A stretch of DNA of 27,403 bases from an uncultured Sphingobacteriales bacterium (GCA_946887085.1 CAMPKG010000004.1:1-27403); one strand, 5' to 3'. Positions 1 through 10,434 are shown, counted from the first letter of the stretch. The notes: generated by a model from the sequence alone, not told the origin. Numbers and translations: made by a program.

Positions 1-178
1 TCTCAAGAATGGCGCGATGTATGCCATTTTCGGGTTGGGAGCAGTTATGATCGCAGAAGCATTCGGCGCGCATATTCCCGAATGGCTTTCGCCGGTGATG
101 ATGTTTGCAGTGATTGGTTATTTTTTCTGGAAATCAAAGAAAGCGTTGAAACGCGGACTGGTTAAGAAGACTCGATAG
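1..178 (+). CDS. DUF475/TerC-like integral membrane protein, C-terminal fragment
   Basis: The open frame enters from the left edge (first full codon at base 2) and stops with TAG at 176-178, giving about 58 residues. It contains two hydrophobic stretches joined by HIPEWLSP and ends in a basic tail (KSKKALKRGLVKKTR). The GAMYA...HIPEW pattern followed by a last membrane helix resembles the C-terminus of DUF475 proteins, which are related to TerC membrane proteins. The catalytic or binding part lies outside the window, so the family call rests on this tail alone. The basic tail probably faces the cytoplasm. Confidence 0.55.
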   Translation, partial: LKNGAMYAIFGLGAVMIAEAFGAHIPEWLSPVMMFAVIGYFFWKSKKALKRGLVKKTR

Positions 179-198
179 TCCAGTTGCAGGGCAATGTA

Positions 199-624
199 TT
201 ATTTCCGCTTTGCTGAAGTAGCTATCATTTTTTTCAACACTTCCACATCAACATCTTCAAGCTTGTTTATATAGAGGCATCCAACCCCGGTTTTGTGTTT
301 GCCCAGTTTCTCAAGTGCATCGGCGTGCTCTTCCAGGCCCACACTGAGGTATAACGACAGGTTTGCTTTGCGAGGTGAGAAACCAATAACCAGCCAATCA
401 ACCTCCCGGCCTGTTGCCGGACTCTTATATCGCTTATTGCCAAAACCAATGATGGAGCTTCCCCACATTTTGGGTTCTTCACCCGCTGCTTTTTTCATCA
501 TTTCCAGGATCGTAAAACTATCTTTTCGTTTTTGCTCGTCTGACACATTATTGATAAAATCTTCCACGCTTGCAGCGGTCGGCTTTGTTTTTATGTCAGC
601 AAGTTTTGATTTCTTTTCAGCCAT
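199..624 (-). CDS. DUF1801 domain protein (YdhG-like)
   Basis: This is a small soluble protein of 141 residues. The N-terminus is lysine-rich and is followed by a DUF1801-type core: VEDFINNV (about 20-27), a helix with FTILEMMKKAAG, then the typical MWGSSIIGFG and RYKS segments. Near the C-terminus comes GVGCLYINKLEDVDVEVLKKMI. The family is widespread in Bacteroidota and its biochemical function is unknown; related domains occur in YdeI-type proteins such as the one at 6435-7013. The gene is monocistronic on the minus strand, convergent with the membrane-protein gene at its left. There is no signal peptide or membrane segment. Confidence 0.8.
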   Translation of the reverse strand: MAEKKSKLADIKTKPTAASVEDFINNVSDEQKRKDSFTILEMMKKAAGEEPKMWGSSIIGFGNKRYKSPATGREVDWLVIGFSPRKANLSLYLSVGLEEHADALEKLGKHKTGVGCLYINKLEDVDVEVLKKMIATSAKRK

Positions 625-721
625 TGTTAACCCGTTTTGCTTTATTCTAATATTACGAAATTATTGAGTTTCTATGAACAGTAGAAATGTTTTTGATCAA
701 AACAGCTACATTAAACCGTCA

Positions 722-2626
722 TCAGGAGCCTTCGGCGGCTTCCTGTTTTAACGCGTTCGCACGGTTGATGGCGTCTTGCATTGCCGCAAAGTTTCCCCGC
801 ACTTCATAAATAGCAGCCAGCACATCATAATAAGTGGCGTTGAGCGGAGTTAATTCAATTGCTTTGTTGATCTGTTTAAGTGCGGCATCCGTGTTATTAA
901 GATTAGCCAGGGCAATGGCGCTGTTGACATATGCGTATTCGTCCAGGCTATCAGTCGCAAGATACTGAGCATATAGTCTTTCCGCAGTTGCATAGTCTTT
1001 CCTTTGAAATGCCTGGTAGGCGAGTATACCTGAGCGATCTCGTTTTTCCAGGATCGTACATAGCGGGACACCATCTACTTCAATGTTATGCACTGCGTTC
1101 TGCGCCGGCCATTTATTGTTCTGCAGCTGCTCTGTTGGTATGTACCGTGAATTCCCAATGAAGTAATCGTAGTCCAGAAAATGTCTTTCCTGGTAGTTGC
1201 CTTGTTTATAGCTTAACCAGCTTGTGTCTTCAGTAAAATAATTCTCAAGTCCCGTCATGTTCGACATTACAATGACCTTTTGACCAGGCTTCTTCCTGGC
1301 ATTTGATCTTACCCAGTCAGCTGCCTGCTTGCTGGTATTCTGGTAATAGTCAGTTTCAAAATATCCATGTGCATTTTCGAGGCCTCCTGTCAGTTCATTA
1401 AAATAAACGTATTGGTTTGGATGGCTCCTGATCATCCAGTATACCGCAGGAATCAATGCCAGTAAGACGATACCCATCACCGCTGTTTTTAGTTGTTTTG
1501 AAGCAAATAGTTGCTGAAGAGTTTGTACCGCCAGCGACGCCAAAACGACCCAGAAGGGATAGACAAAGAAGACATGGCGCCAGGTATCGTAAACATTGGA
1601 CTTTTTGTAGATAATGTACAACAAAGGAAAGAGTGCACAGAATACAATAACCGATAGTTGTAATGGGGAATAGTTTTTCAGATTCTTCCCGGGCAGAACA
1701 AAAAACATAGCAACCAGAGCAAGTATAATTACCGGTGTTGAGATCAAAATCCACTTTAGCTCGTAATACCAGGGTAGGGAAGCGCTGGATACATACTCAC
1801 CTTCAAACAGCACCTTGATAAAAATTGTGCGGTTTGTCATCTCCTGCAAAGCGAGTAAAGGGCGGGATATCGGCGATTGCAATGCCCAGGGCCATCCCGC
1901 GAGTCCCACGCAGTACCCAATCAATAATGCACCAGACAGCAAGAAAAATACTCTATTGGTATGTTTTCGATCGCCTGCGATCATTGCCTTTGCTTGTTTG
2001 TTGTGCCTGAAATGAACGAGTGTATAAATAATGATCACCGGGATCAGCAAAAAGGCTCCCGACGACCTTGTGGCAAAGGCCAGTGCAAAACCGCAAAAGA
2101 TCCAGAACGCATTTACGCGGGAGTGGTAAGGATATTGCTGCAGGAAAGTGACCAGGCCATATATGCAAACAATGAAGCCACAGGCAAAAGGAATGTCCTT
2201 AGGATTATTCATGCTTTCGCCAAAGATGCGGGGTGATAAAAAAATAAATAGTAAAGCAAACAAACCTGTGTACCAGTTTTTGCTGATCCGCGCGGCAAGC
2301 ATTCCTGTAAAGATCATCATGACAGTGCCCAGGAGTGCATTAATGAAATGTCGCAGGTAAAGTATGGGTACGAACGAAAATATCCGGTGAAGCCCTTCGA
2401 CCACAAAATCATAGGTGCCGCTATAGTACTGCATCTTTTGGTATTCCAATCCTTTTGTATCGTAGTTCAACGCCTGCCTGTCCCCATTGAGAAAATAACT
2501 CCAGATATCCCTGCCATATTCCATCTGTATCCACTCATCACCTGTCTGGCCATATTGCATACTGAGCAAGGGCATTAGGATAAGAATAAAAACAGATGTG
2601 GCTATGAAGACCTTTTTCCCGTTCAT
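722..2626 (-). CDS. GT-C-type membrane glycosyltransferase with C-terminal TPR repeats
   Basis: This is a polytopic protein of about 634 residues. The first membrane helix is at residues 5-20 and is followed at once by an acidic TGDEWIQ loop, as in PMT/ArnT-like GT-C transferases that use lipid-phosphate sugar donors. About ten more hydrophobic segments follow, then a soluble part, and the last ~100 residues form TPR-like helices (ATAERLYAQYLATDS; AALKQINKAIELTPLNATYY). The reading frame stays open up to an ATG at 2755, but the added 43 codons run through the katG terminator (2716-2746) and look non-coding. I therefore choose the ATG at 2626, directly before the first helix. Sugar and acceptor are unknown. 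It lies downstream of katG but is separated from it by that terminator. Confidence 0.65.
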   Translation of the reverse strand: MNGKKVFIATSVFILILMPLLSMQYGQTGDEWIQMEYGRDIWSYFLNGDRQALNYDTKGLEYQKMQYYSGTYDFVVEGLHRIFSFVPILYLRHFINALLGTVMMIFTGMLAARISKNWYTGLFALLFIFLSPRIFGESMNNPKDIPFACGFIVCIYGLVTFLQQYPYHSRVNAFWIFCGFALAFATRSSGAFLLIPVIIIYTLVHFRHNKQAKAMIAGDRKHTNRVFFLLSGALLIGYCVGLAGWPWALQSPISRPLLALQEMTNRTIFIKVLFEGEYVSSASLPWYYELKWILISTPVIILALVAMFFVLPGKNLKNYSPLQLSVIVFCALFPLLYIIYKKSNVYDTWRHVFFVYPFWVVLASLAVQTLQQLFASKQLKTAVMGIVLLALIPAVYWMIRSHPNQYVYFNELTGGLENAHGYFETDYYQNTSKQAADWVRSNARKKPGQKVIVMSNMTGLENYFTEDTSWLSYKQGNYQERHFLDYDYFIGNSRYIPTEQLQNNKWPAQNAVHNIEVDGVPLCTILEKRDRSGILAYQAFQRKDYATAERLYAQYLATDSLDEYAYVNSAIALANLNNTDAALKQINKAIELTPLNATYYDVLAAIYEVRGNFAAMQDAINRANALKQEAAEGS

Positions 2627-2715
2627 AGGTGGCTGATATTTACTGAAGTATCGACGAATATATCTATTGTCAGCGTATTTATGAATTGAGTTACGGGATC
2701 CGGAGATTTTTCCGC

Positions 2716-2746
2716 AAAAAAAACAGCCTCCGGTCAGAAGGCTGTT
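2716..2746 (-). terminator. Rho-independent terminator of katG
   Basis: On the minus strand AACAGCCT pairs with AGGCTGTT (2739-2746 with 2722-2729). Two further pairs, one of them a wobble, leave a five-base loop, and a run of eight Ts follows. It begins 20 bases after the katG stop codon, in the right orientation. Confidence 0.9.
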
Positions 2747-2766
2747 ATCTTGCATGAGTGTTTGTG

Positions 2767-5043
<2,277 letters not shown>

Positions 5044-5132
5044 TTAATTTTTTTATTGGTACTGAATGCTTTTAAGATTAAACACCTGCGAATTTCTGAA
5101 TCTGAAAATAGCTACTATCCTCTAGTTTTTCG

Positions 5133-5147
5133 ATAGTTAAATTCTAT
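5133..5147. promoter_or_regulatory. Possible OxyR-like half-operator upstream of katG
   Basis: ATAG-N7-CTAT is exact here (ATAG 5133-5136, CTAT 5144-5147). A partial CTAG at 5122-5125 sits in the correct N7 register, but the fourth element is not conserved. OxyR operators are built from two such units, and katG is a classical OxyR target. Only one good unit is present, so this is tentative. No good TAnnTTTG core for katG was found. Confidence 0.3.
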
Positions 5148-5190
5148 TGTTATATCGCCGAGTTATGAAAGAAATAAAAACCAAAAAAAA

Positions 5191-5236
5191 TTGCGTAGTT
5201 AAATAGCTACACATATATTTGTAGTCAAATAGCTAC
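5191..5236 (+). promoter_or_regulatory. ArsR-operon promoter with two operator boxes
   Basis: TTG at 5191-5193, a 20-base spacer and TATATTTG at 5214-5221 match the Bacteroidota housekeeping promoter. Two near-identical near-palindromes occupy it: GTAGTTAAATAGCTAC (5195-5210) between the two elements, and GTAGTCAAATAGCTAC (5221-5236) over the expected start site. Their starts are 26 bases apart. A half copy, AAATAGCTAC, recurs at 5106-5115 on the katG side. The position suggests autorepression by the adjacent ArsR protein. Confidence 0.75.
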
Positions 5237-5239
5237 GCA

Positions 5240-5563
5240 ATGAACCTGCGACGTGATGTATTTCAAGCCATAGCAGATCCTACAAGAAGAGCGATCCTTT
5301 TATTAGTAGCCTCACAGTCAATGACAGCGGGAGCTATAGCAGCGAATTTTGACACTGCGCGGCCAACAGTATCCAAACACCTGCAGATACTCACCGAGTG
5401 CGAGCTGCTGGAACAGGAGCAAAACGGCCGGGAGATCTATTATCATTTAAATCCGAAAAAAATGAAAGAAATAGCTGACTTTATCGAGCCTTTTCGCAAA
5501 ATGTGGGACGACAGGTTCAACAAACTGGAAACGATCATGAAAAACTACAAGCAAAAAAAATAA
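5240..5563 (+). CDS. ArsR-family winged-helix repressor
   Basis: This 107-residue regulator opens with [16 protein letters not shown], the ArsR-family N-terminal helix signature, followed by the recognition helix region [18 protein letters not shown] and a wing with [11 protein letters not shown]. The metal-binding ELCVCDL motif of arsenic sensors is absent, so it belongs to the metal-free group that typically precedes AHSA1/SRPBCC genes. The start codon follows the second operator box by three bases, implying a very short leader. It is the first gene of a five-gene operon; the next start is four bases after its stop. It probably represses its own promoter; the ligand is unknown. Confidence 0.92.
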   Translation: MNLRRDVFQAIADPTRRAILLLVASQSMTAGAIAANFDTARPTVSKHLQILTECELLEQEQNGREIYYHLNPKKMKEIADFIEPFRKMWDDRFNKLETIMKNYKQKK

Positions 5564-5567
5564 AACT

Positions 5568-6032
5568 ATGGAGCTGAAAACAAAGATACATGCCGGAGAC
5601 GGCAAGCAGGATCTGCTGATAACAAGGGAGTTTGAATTACCTGTCAACCTGCTTTTCAGGGCCTATGTCGACGCTGAAATAGTGGAGCAATGGATGGGGA
5701 CGAAGGTGCTGAAACTTGAAGCGGAGAGGCATGGCAGCTGGAGATATGAGACCACTGATCCCAAAGGAAATATACATGGTTTCAATGGAGTGATCCACGA
5801 ATTTGTTCCCAACCAAAAGATCACGCGCACTTTTGAAATGGAGAACACGGGCTTCCCTGTTCAGCTCGAGTTCCTGCAATTTGATAAACTTACCGATGAT
5901 ACTTGTCAGCTCACGATGCAGATCGTCTACAAATCGGTTGCTGATAGGGACAGGATGCTGCAACTGCCTTTTGCACAGGGCATAAATATGGCTCATAACC
6001 GATTAGAGGAGGTCGTAACTAAATTAAAATAG
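5568..6032 (+). CDS. AHSA1/SRPBCC-domain protein
   Basis: This 154-residue protein has the START-like ligand-binding fold of the AHSA1 family. Characteristic pieces are ITREFELPVNLLFRAYVDAEIVEQWMG near the N-terminus, GSWRYETTDPKGNIHGFNGVI in the middle and KITRTFEME, ending with the long C-terminal helix NMAHNRLEEVV. These domains enclose a hydrophobic cavity; the ligand is unknown. In Bacteroidota such genes commonly follow a metal-free ArsR regulator, as here. It is soluble with no signal peptide. The gap to DoxX is six bases, so co-transcription is very likely. Confidence 0.88.
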   Translation: MELKTKIHAGDGKQDLLITREFELPVNLLFRAYVDAEIVEQWMGTKVLKLEAERHGSWRYETTDPKGNIHGFNGVIHEFVPNQKITRTFEMENTGFPVQLEFLQFDKLTDDTCQLTMQIVYKSVADRDRMLQLPFAQGINMAHNRLEEVVTKLK

Positions 6033-6038
6033 CATACT

Positions 6039-6419
6039 ATGACAAAAACAAAAAAGATCATCTACTGGGTGTCTACCATCTGGCTGGCGTTGGGAATGGG
6101 GTCAAGTGGAATAGTGCAGTTATTACGGGTAGAGGGAGAGATAAAATTCATTCTGGACCTCGGTTATCCAACGTATTTCCTCACCGTTATCGGTATATGG
6201 AAAATTCTGGGAATTATAGCGCTATTTATCCCTAAATTTCCCTTGCTAAAGGAATGGGCCTATGCCGGTTTTTTCTTTTTGAGTTTCGGCGCATTGTTTT
6301 CCCAAATAGCGTCGGGAAGTGGGGCTGCCGATATGTTCGGGCCGGCACTGTTGCTGGTGCTTACAACTGTATCGTGGTACTCCCGGCCTGCAGACAGAAA
6401 AGTTCCCGTAGCTATTTAA
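6039..6419 (+). CDS. DoxX-family membrane protein
   Basis: This 126-residue protein has four predicted membrane helices (about 8-26, 45-64, 73-90 and 97-112). The pattern FILDLGYPTYFLTVIGIWKILGI, here between helices one and two, is typical of DoxX-like proteins found with ArsR-AHSA1 pairs. Function within the family is poorly defined; links to redox or thiosulfate metabolism exist for some members, but nothing here shows which applies. It is the third gene of the operon, closely spaced on both sides. Confidence 0.85.
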   Translation: MTKTKKIIYWVSTIWLALGMGSSGIVQLLRVEGEIKFILDLGYPTYFLTVIGIWKILGIIALFIPKFPLLKEWAYAGFFFLSFGALFSQIASGSGAADMFGPALLLVLTTVSWYSRPADRKVPVAI

Positions 6420-6434
6420 TGAAAAACTGTTCAA

Positions 6435-7013
6435 ATGAATCCGAAGGTTGATTTTTTCTTTGATAAAGCAGGTAAATGGCAGCAGGAGGTAAAGAAGCTG
6501 AGAAAGGTCGTTCTTGCCTGCGGGTTGGAGGAAGAGTTGAAGTGGTTCTGTCCCTGCTATACGTTTGAGGGAACCAACATAGTATTGATACATACTTTCA
6601 AAGAATACTGCGCATTCCTGTTTTTTAAAGGCGCGCTGCTTGGAGATCCCGAAAATATTTTGTTCCAGCAAACAAAGAATGTGCAGTCAGCACGGCAGGC
6701 CAGATTTACCAACGTCCGCGAAATAGCTAAACTAGCTCCTGTACTGAAGGCATATATATACGAAGCTATAGAGGTGGAAAAGGCAGGGTTGAAAGTGGAA
6801 CTCAAAAAACCGTCCGAGTTCGCCATCGCCGAGGAATTTAAAATAAAACTGGGTAAAATGCCAGCGCTGAAAAAGGCATTTTACGCGCTGACACCTGGCA
6901 GGCAGCGGGCATATCTTCTTCATTTTTCTTCACCTAAACAATCCAAAACGCGGGAAGCAAGGGTTGAGAACTGCATACCGCAAATACTGGATGGAAAGGG
7001 ATTAAATGACTAA
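6435..7013 (+). CDS. YdeI/OmpD-associated family protein (DUF1801 plus OmdA)
   Basis: This 192-residue soluble protein has two parts. The N-terminal DUF1801-like region contains LKWFCPCYTFEGTNIVLIHTFKEY and a conserved FFKGALL segment (about 64-70). The C-terminal part contains LTPGRQRAYLLHFSSPKQSKTREARVE, the hallmark of YdeI/OmdA proteins. The family has been linked to stress and antimicrobial-peptide resistance in enteric bacteria, but that role cannot be transferred safely. It is the fourth gene of the ArsR operon, three bases before the next start. Confidence 0.88.
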   Translation: MNPKVDFFFDKAGKWQQEVKKLRKVVLACGLEEELKWFCPCYTFEGTNIVLIHTFKEYCAFLFFKGALLGDPENILFQQTKNVQSARQARFTNVREIAKLAPVLKAYIYEAIEVEKAGLKVELKKPSEFAIAEEFKIKLGKMPALKKAFYALTPGRQRAYLLHFSSPKQSKTREARVENCIPQILDGKGLND

Positions 7014-7015
7014 AC

Positions 7016-7591
7016 ATGAAAAACACAAACGACAACAAAAAGAAACTTCCGCAATCTCAAAGCGATGAGCTGATCAGCATATTGAAAACACGATTTGAGA
7101 AGAATATGAACCGCCATAAAGGCATCAAATGGGCCGATGTACAAGCAAAGCTGGAGGCAAGCGCCGGCAAATTATGGTCGCTGAACGAAATGGAAATGAC
7201 AGGGGGCGAGCCGGATGTGATCGGCCAGGATAAAAAGACAGGCGCGTATATATTCTGTGATTGCTCCGCAGAAAGTCCCAAAGGCCGCAGGAGTATTTGT
7301 TACGATGCAGAGGCGCTGGAATCAAGAAAAGAACACAAGCCGGCAGATAGCGCTGTGAATATGGCTGCCGAAATGGGTATTGAGCTTTTGACCGAGGAAG
7401 AATACCGGGAACTGCAAAGGCTTGGGAAGTTTGATACCAAAACCTCAAGTTGGGTGGAAACACCTGCCGATATCAGGAAGCTTGGTGGAGCTATATTTTG
7501 TGATCGACGGTATGATACGGTTTTCATGTATCACAATGGCGCAGAATCTTACTATGCTGCAAGGGGATTCCGAGGCCTGCTAAAAGTTTAG
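7016..7591 (+). CDS. DUF4256 domain protein
   Basis: This soluble protein of 191 residues has DUF4256 family features throughout: LLTEEEYRELQRLGKFDTKTSSWV in the C-terminal half, the GGEPDVIG and CDCSAESPKGRRS segments in the middle, and the terminal GAIFCDRRYDTVFMYHNGAESYYAARGFRG. No catalytic function is established for the family. The conserved cysteines and Arg/Glu residues suggest an enzyme or nucleic-acid-associated role, but this is a guess. It is the last gene of the ArsR operon. No strong hairpin follows before the next gene. Confidence 0.85.
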   Translation: MKNTNDNKKKLPQSQSDELISILKTRFEKNMNRHKGIKWADVQAKLEASAGKLWSLNEMEMTGGEPDVIGQDKKTGAYIFCDCSAESPKGRRSICYDAEALESRKEHKPADSAVNMAAEMGIELLTEEEYRELQRLGKFDTKTSSWVETPADIRKLGGAIFCDRRYDTVFMYHNGAESYYAARGFRGLLKV

Positions 7592-7641
7592 TTTCCCGGG
7601 TAGCACCAGAATTTTTGCTATTTTCATTTGAAAATTTGTTT

Positions 7642-8247
7642 ATGCATAAACTAGCGCTTTTATTGTTTATTGGTATCTCAGCCTGTATGCTCAGCTGCAA
7701 AAAAGAAACGCACGCAAAGGTTCAGACCGTTACAGTCAGAGATACGGTTTATGTAGAAGTGCGTGATACCACGATAATTCCCGCTATGATCAGTGACACG
7801 ACAACTACTTTTATCGTGTTGCGCCACGCAGAAAAGGAGAGCACAGGTACAGACCCTAATCTAAACAGTGATGGAGTTTTAAGGGCTGATGAATTGAAAC
7901 GTATATTAGGCAACGTGCCGGTAAAAGCTATTTACTCTACCCCGTTTAACCGGACCCTTCAAACCGTGCAGCCTTTGGCCGCCGAAAAAAGCATTACTGT
8001 AGAAGAATATCAGACAAGCAAACCTTATTCGGAACTGGTCAGTGAGATCAGTGCAGCAAACCGTGGGAAGGTGGTAGTGGTGGTCGGCCACTCCAACACA
8101 GTGCCTGACTTTCTGAAGGAGCTTAGTAAAAATACATTTAGTGTTAGCATAAGCGAGAGCCAATACGATAACCTGTTTATCGTGAGTTTACATGACAAGC
8201 TAAGTCCAAAGATTACTGCGCTTAAATACGGCAAAGCCACACCTTAA
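7642..8247 (+). CDS. Histidine phosphatase-family lipoprotein
   Basis: This 201-residue protein starts with a short lipoprotein signal (LALLLFIGISACMLSC, with Cys19 followed by KKE, a common Bacteroidota lipoprotein pattern). A linker leads into a histidine-phosphatase fold: the RHAEK motif at Arg61-His62, FNRTLQT with Arg104, and VVGHSNT with His150. These supply the phospho-histidine and phosphate-binding residues of the branch-2/SixA-like group. It is probably anchored on the periplasmic side or outer membrane and hydrolyses an unknown phosphate ester. An upstream in-frame TTG at 7615 would put nine residues before the signal peptide, so the ATG at 7642 is preferred. Confidence 0.88.
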   Translation: MHKLALLLFIGISACMLSCKKETHAKVQTVTVRDTVYVEVRDTTIIPAMISDTTTTFIVLRHAEKESTGTDPNLNSDGVLRADELKRILGNVPVKAIYSTPFNRTLQTVQPLAAEKSITVEEYQTSKPYSELVSEISAANRGKVVVVVGHSNTVPDFLKELSKNTFSVSISESQYDNLFIVSLHDKLSPKITALKYGKATP

Positions 8248-8307
8248 ACCCGCATTTAATTGCTGTTATTGTCTTTGCCCGGTTGTTTGCAAGCATCTTG
8301 CAGTCAC

Positions 8308-9747
8308 TTACTTCTTTTTCTTTTTATGGCTGTGTGCCGTAGCAACTGCCGGTTTGGCGGTATGGGTTTTGGGTTCAGGAAATTCGAACGAAGTAATGGC
8401 TTTCGAAAGATACAGCAGGAATCCGCTGTTTCGCATATACATCACCATAAGCGGGAACATTTTGAAAATGCCACGTTTGGCGGTCGTCATATTGAACCAA
8501 TGCGTGAAATATGCCAATAGCGGCATACCAAAATAAACGACGGCAATACAAATAAGCATGAAAATACCTTCGCGGCTGAAACGACGGAAGAATATTGCAT
8601 CTACAGCAACAAGTATCACAAATGTATTAATGAACAGGCCGTACAGCAAATAGTTCTGGCCTCCGAATGTCAACTTTAAGGTGATATCCTTCAGCCATTG
8701 AAAATATAGTGAGACGGAAGAAGGGTTGAGTTCATCGCTAAGGCTGGTGCCGACCGGCATATAATATTTTATAAAGATGTTCACCCAAAAAAAATAAAAA
8801 ACGAAAGGGATTAACAGGAACAAAAAACAGGTATAAAGTGTTTTTAGCATCGGCATCTTGTTTCGGCGCATATGAAAGAGTAACAGGGGTGCGCAGAGAC
8901 CTATAAATACCAGGGAATCCAACCTCACGAACGTGGCAAATCCGAAAAGCAGGCAACTAAACAGGAACACGCTGTATTGCCTTGATTGTGTGTATTCATA
9001 CAGAAAATAAATTCCTGCAAAAAAGAAAACCATGTTGCAATAATCCCATAACACTATATAAGTATAGCCATACAACTCAGGTATTACCAGGAAAAAGAGC
9101 ATAACAATGCCTGCAAGCAAAGGATGCAAGCGTTGTTTTACAAGCAAATAGAGCCACGTAAAAAATGAAATTGCTATGATGCTAAGCCAAACCTGTCCGA
9201 ATGGATGTACCAGCATCTTATAGATGATTTGCAGGTCGGTTACAAAAGGAGGTTTGAGAAGGTTAGGTGTGCTCTGCATAAGGTTAGTGGAAAAGACCGA
9301 GTTCACGATCTTATGTTCCCTAAGGGCATATTCTGCCAGCGCTTCAGGGCCGGATAGTACATCACGCGCAAATGGCGGATAAAAATAGCACCGCCAGACA
9401 CTGGGAATAAATAATGCTGTATAAAGTATTATAAACAGTATTTCATAAGGAGGTATAGGGGGCAGTTTAACATTCCGGAAACTAAATATGCTGTAATCGT
9501 AACGATGAAAAACAAAAGCGTTAAGCAACAATGTTGTGACGCAAATGGATGCTATTATACTTGTTTTGGTAATTGGGAAATGCAGCACTTCCAGTAGCAT
9601 TGGCAACAAAGAGAATACCGCTGTTCCGACAAACATGGAAATTGCCACCGTAGCAATTAAACTTTGCCTGATGCTGAACATTCGTAGGATACCCCTGCCT
9701 GCGGCAAACTGTGTTACAATAAGGAATAATAGTCCAGATATACTCAT
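8308..9747 (-). CDS. Polytopic membrane protein, GT-C glycosyltransferase-like
   Basis: This 479-residue protein has about eleven to twelve hydrophobic segments. After the third or fourth helix there is a soluble loop with FARDVLSGPEALAEYALREHK, where the charged residues could be the donor-binding region seen in GT-C enzymes. The tail ends in a His/Lys-rich stretch (AHSHKKKKK). No family could be named with certainty; the overall architecture resembles dolichyl-phosphate-mannose-type or O-antigen-related membrane proteins. It follows the smaller protein at 9751 by three bases and is probably co-transcribed with it. Confidence 0.5.
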   Translation of the reverse strand: MSISGLLFLIVTQFAAGRGILRMFSIRQSLIATVAISMFVGTAVFSLLPMLLEVLHFPITKTSIIASICVTTLLLNAFVFHRYDYSIFSFRNVKLPPIPPYEILFIILYTALFIPSVWRCYFYPPFARDVLSGPEALAEYALREHKIVNSVFSTNLMQSTPNLLKPPFVTDLQIIYKMLVHPFGQVWLSIIAISFFTWLYLLVKQRLHPLLAGIVMLFFLVIPELYGYTYIVLWDYCNMVFFFAGIYFLYEYTQSRQYSVFLFSCLLFGFATFVRLDSLVFIGLCAPLLLFHMRRNKMPMLKTLYTCFLFLLIPFVFYFFWVNIFIKYYMPVGTSLSDELNPSSVSLYFQWLKDITLKLTFGGQNYLLYGLFINTFVILVAVDAIFFRRFSREGIFMLICIAVVYFGMPLLAYFTHWFNMTTAKRGIFKMFPLMVMYMRNSGFLLYLSKAITSFEFPEPKTHTAKPAVATAHSHKKKKK

Positions 9748-9750
9748 AGT

Positions 9751-10221
9751 CTATTTAAAGGATTGATAAATGCTCAATATCTTTTTTATATCATCAGCGT
9801 TTTTAACCTCAGTTACCATCACGTTACCGTCTGCGCCATCTACGAAATAATTGGCTTTAGAGACGTCGGCGTTGCCCGGACGTGTGGCTTTAAGCCCGGT
9901 CATGTAATAAAATATTACGGGTTCCGGGATCACTATGCCATAACCAAGCTTTTTGTTATAGGTATCGGGAGGCAGTAATATCAGGGGATTCTTGATCTTT
10001 TGAGTACGAACATAAGTTGCGATTGACTTGCATGCAACATAGCCGTTACCCAACCGGTAGGCCCTGCGATCTTCATAGGTTTTTTTGTCCGATTGTTCGT
10101 ACCATTCTTCTGTTAACACAAGTATTCGTTCGTCCAACCATTTGCGGTAGTGCGATATATTGAAGAATACGATTACAAACAACATCGCAATTGCAGTAAG
10201 CGCTAATTTCCTGATATACAT
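9751..10221 (-). CDS. Hypothetical membrane-anchored protein
   Basis: This is about 156 residues from the preferred ATG at 10221. One N-terminal helix (IRKLALTAIAMLFVIVFFNI) is followed by a soluble, presumably periplasmic domain with LPPDTYNKKLGYGIVIPEPVIFYYMTG. The frame is open upstream to 10401, but that extension has unlike composition and would bury the membrane anchor, so I shortened it. The middle segment resembles the extracytoplasmic loops of GT-C-linked proteins, but no domain is recognised. It sits directly upstream of the polytopic protein at 8308 and the two may act together. Confidence 0.5.
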   Translation of the reverse strand: MYIRKLALTAIAMLFVIVFFNISHYRKWLDERILVLTEEWYEQSDKKTYEDRRAYRLGNGYVACKSIATYVRTQKIKNPLILLPPDTYNKKLGYGIVIPEPVIFYYMTGLKATRPGNADVSKANYFVDGADGNVMVTEVKNADDIKKILSIYQSFK

Positions 10222-10434
10222 TTCGCTAAGGGGTTTGACTTTCGCCTGACATTGATTATAGAAGACAATGTCCTGGTTTAAAAAGATGGGTAAAAAAATA
10301 ATTTTTGAGTAACACATTTTAAATTGCCGGCCAACCGCAGATTTCCCGTCTCCTATATGCCAATACCATCGCATATAATTTTTTCTGATTGCATTAATCA
10401 CTGAATTGTATTCATATCTTTACGTTGTAGTAAC

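Noticed and set aside
7615..7641. TTG start for the histidine phosphatase
   Set aside because: It would add nine residues before a clean lipoprotein signal peptide; the ATG at 7642 fits.
8288..8302. TGCAAG/CTTGCA hairpin between two convergent genes
   Set aside because: The stem is only six pairs and there is no T-run on either strand.
10222..10401. N-terminal extension of the membrane-anchored hypothetical protein
   Set aside because: The additional 60 residues precede the membrane anchor and look unlike coding sequence; the region more likely holds promoters.
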